Assembly: GCA_043228905.1 (NCBI GenBank)
Contig: JBHGNT010000010.1
Location: 11,470,001-11,534,000 of the forward strand
Reading direction: 5' to 3'
Length of the DNA stretch: 64,000 nt
Source of the DNA: Azolla caroliniana
Lineage: Eukaryota; Polypodiophyta
In this document: one piece after another, positions 63,476-64,000 of the stretch
Layout of the letters: each line of letters starts with the position of its first letter
Numbering within the stretch: position 1 is the stretch's first letter
The notes under the pieces: model-generated
The model's database searches: none
The model's input: only the letters and a program-made list of their open reading frames with translations
Told to the model about the DNA's origin: nothing
Made by a program: the position numbers and the translations under genes

Positions 63476-63751
63476 CCTCTTGTGCCATCAACCTTAGTCC
63501 ATATTTATTTTATAACAATACTAGAGAAGGGGGATTCTTAATCCCCTCTTGTGCCATCAACAAACAAACAACTTGTATGACGTCTAGCTCCTCTACTCTC
63601 CCATCGAGGTATATTTAAGATTAAGCTTATGTGGTTTGGGCTTACAAACACAAATATATATATATATTGATTGATTGATTGATTATATCGTCATCTTTGG
63701 AGGTCAAATATAACCTATGAGACCAAAAATATTATTACATTTCATTTTAAA
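63476..63751. other. Spacer with short repeats
   Basis: No gene. The 17-mer CCTCTTGTGCCATCAAC occurs at 63476 and again near 63545. (TA)n at about 63653-63665 is followed by (TTGA)n at 63666-63684. Confidence 0.6.
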
Positions 63752-64000
63752 CGTAACGTGCGGAAGCTATATGACACACACAATACCAACAGGAGGAAAC
63801 AATAGGTTTAATGGAGAGCTTAAGACACGACGTACGTGGGAGAGACAGAGAGGGAAAAAAACACAGAAGAAACTAAATTCAAAATAATGTGTAAAAACTC
63901 TTTGTACATAGGATGTGCTTAGGGAACACTTTTATATACAAGTTCATACGGAATGACAGAAGTACTGACACATACTTCAATGCTCATAACTAAGCACCTA
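63752..64000 (-). repeat. Copia LTR (TGTTGAG family), cut by the window end
   Basis: On the plus strand GTGCGGAAGCTATATGAC, GGTTTAATGGAGAGCTTAAG, TTGTACATAGGATGTGCTTAG and ACTTTTATATACAAG match, in order, the reversed LTRs of copia B (36570-36998). The left end near AACGTAACG lacks the usual TGAAAAGAA. Confidence 0.75.

Overview
This is nuclear DNA of a land plant and is almost entirely transposable elements. The only convincing host gene is an intronless coding region at 49184-49816 (+). It encodes a plastid SecE-type translocase subunit with a serine/arginine-rich transit peptide. The rest is old, nested LTR retrotransposons of the Ty3/gypsy and Ty1/copia types, most of them broken by stop codons and frameshifts. 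The lineage cannot be fixed from this window. A Penelope-like reverse transcriptase would be unusual in a flowering plant, so a conifer, fern or lycophyte is possible, but that is an inference.

Layout, left to right. 1-3.5 kb: 3' part of a Tat-like gypsy element with two RNase H domains, and its LTR. 3.5-5.5 kb: copia 3' fragments. 5.5-10.3 kb: decayed gypsy element J. 10.3-12.7 kb: truncated gypsy K, joined directly to J and cut by an LTR (L). 12.7-23.8 kb: minus-strand chromovirus G. Its 3' LTR is split by copia A (12939-20172, target duplication ATAAA), and A is itself split by a 5'-truncated Penelope-like element (16506-18549). 23.8-48.7 kb: plus-strand gypsy F. Its 5' LTR is split by copia C (24016-44499, duplication CATGC). 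C contains gypsy E (24748-33971, ATCCG), solo LTR D (34634-35354, AATGG), copia B (36570-42257, GGAAC) and a cassette of inverted LTRs around a copia remnant (42786-43775). 48.8-53.1 kb: the SecE gene and a gene-poor flank with degenerate tandem repeats. 53.1-63.5 kb: copia H. H contains a second D-family solo LTR (55642-56490) and a gag-only non-autonomous gypsy derivative, I (56997-61664). 63.75 kb to the end: start of another copia LTR on the minus strand.

Where an insertion is recognised, the interrupted reading frame usually resumes on the far side, and this is the main evidence for the boundaries. LTR pairs were compared by eye. C differs at 17 of 279 positions (14 transitions), E at 37 of 469 (32 transitions), and I at about 2%. 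Many in-frame stops are TAG or TGA where a related copy has Gln, Arg or Trp. This fits decay of methylated cytosine in silenced DNA.

The most notable items are the uninterrupted Penelope-like reverse transcriptase, a 3 kb extra coding region after the integrase of E, the gag-only element I with a homologous gag in J, and a charged C-terminal extension shared by two copia copies.
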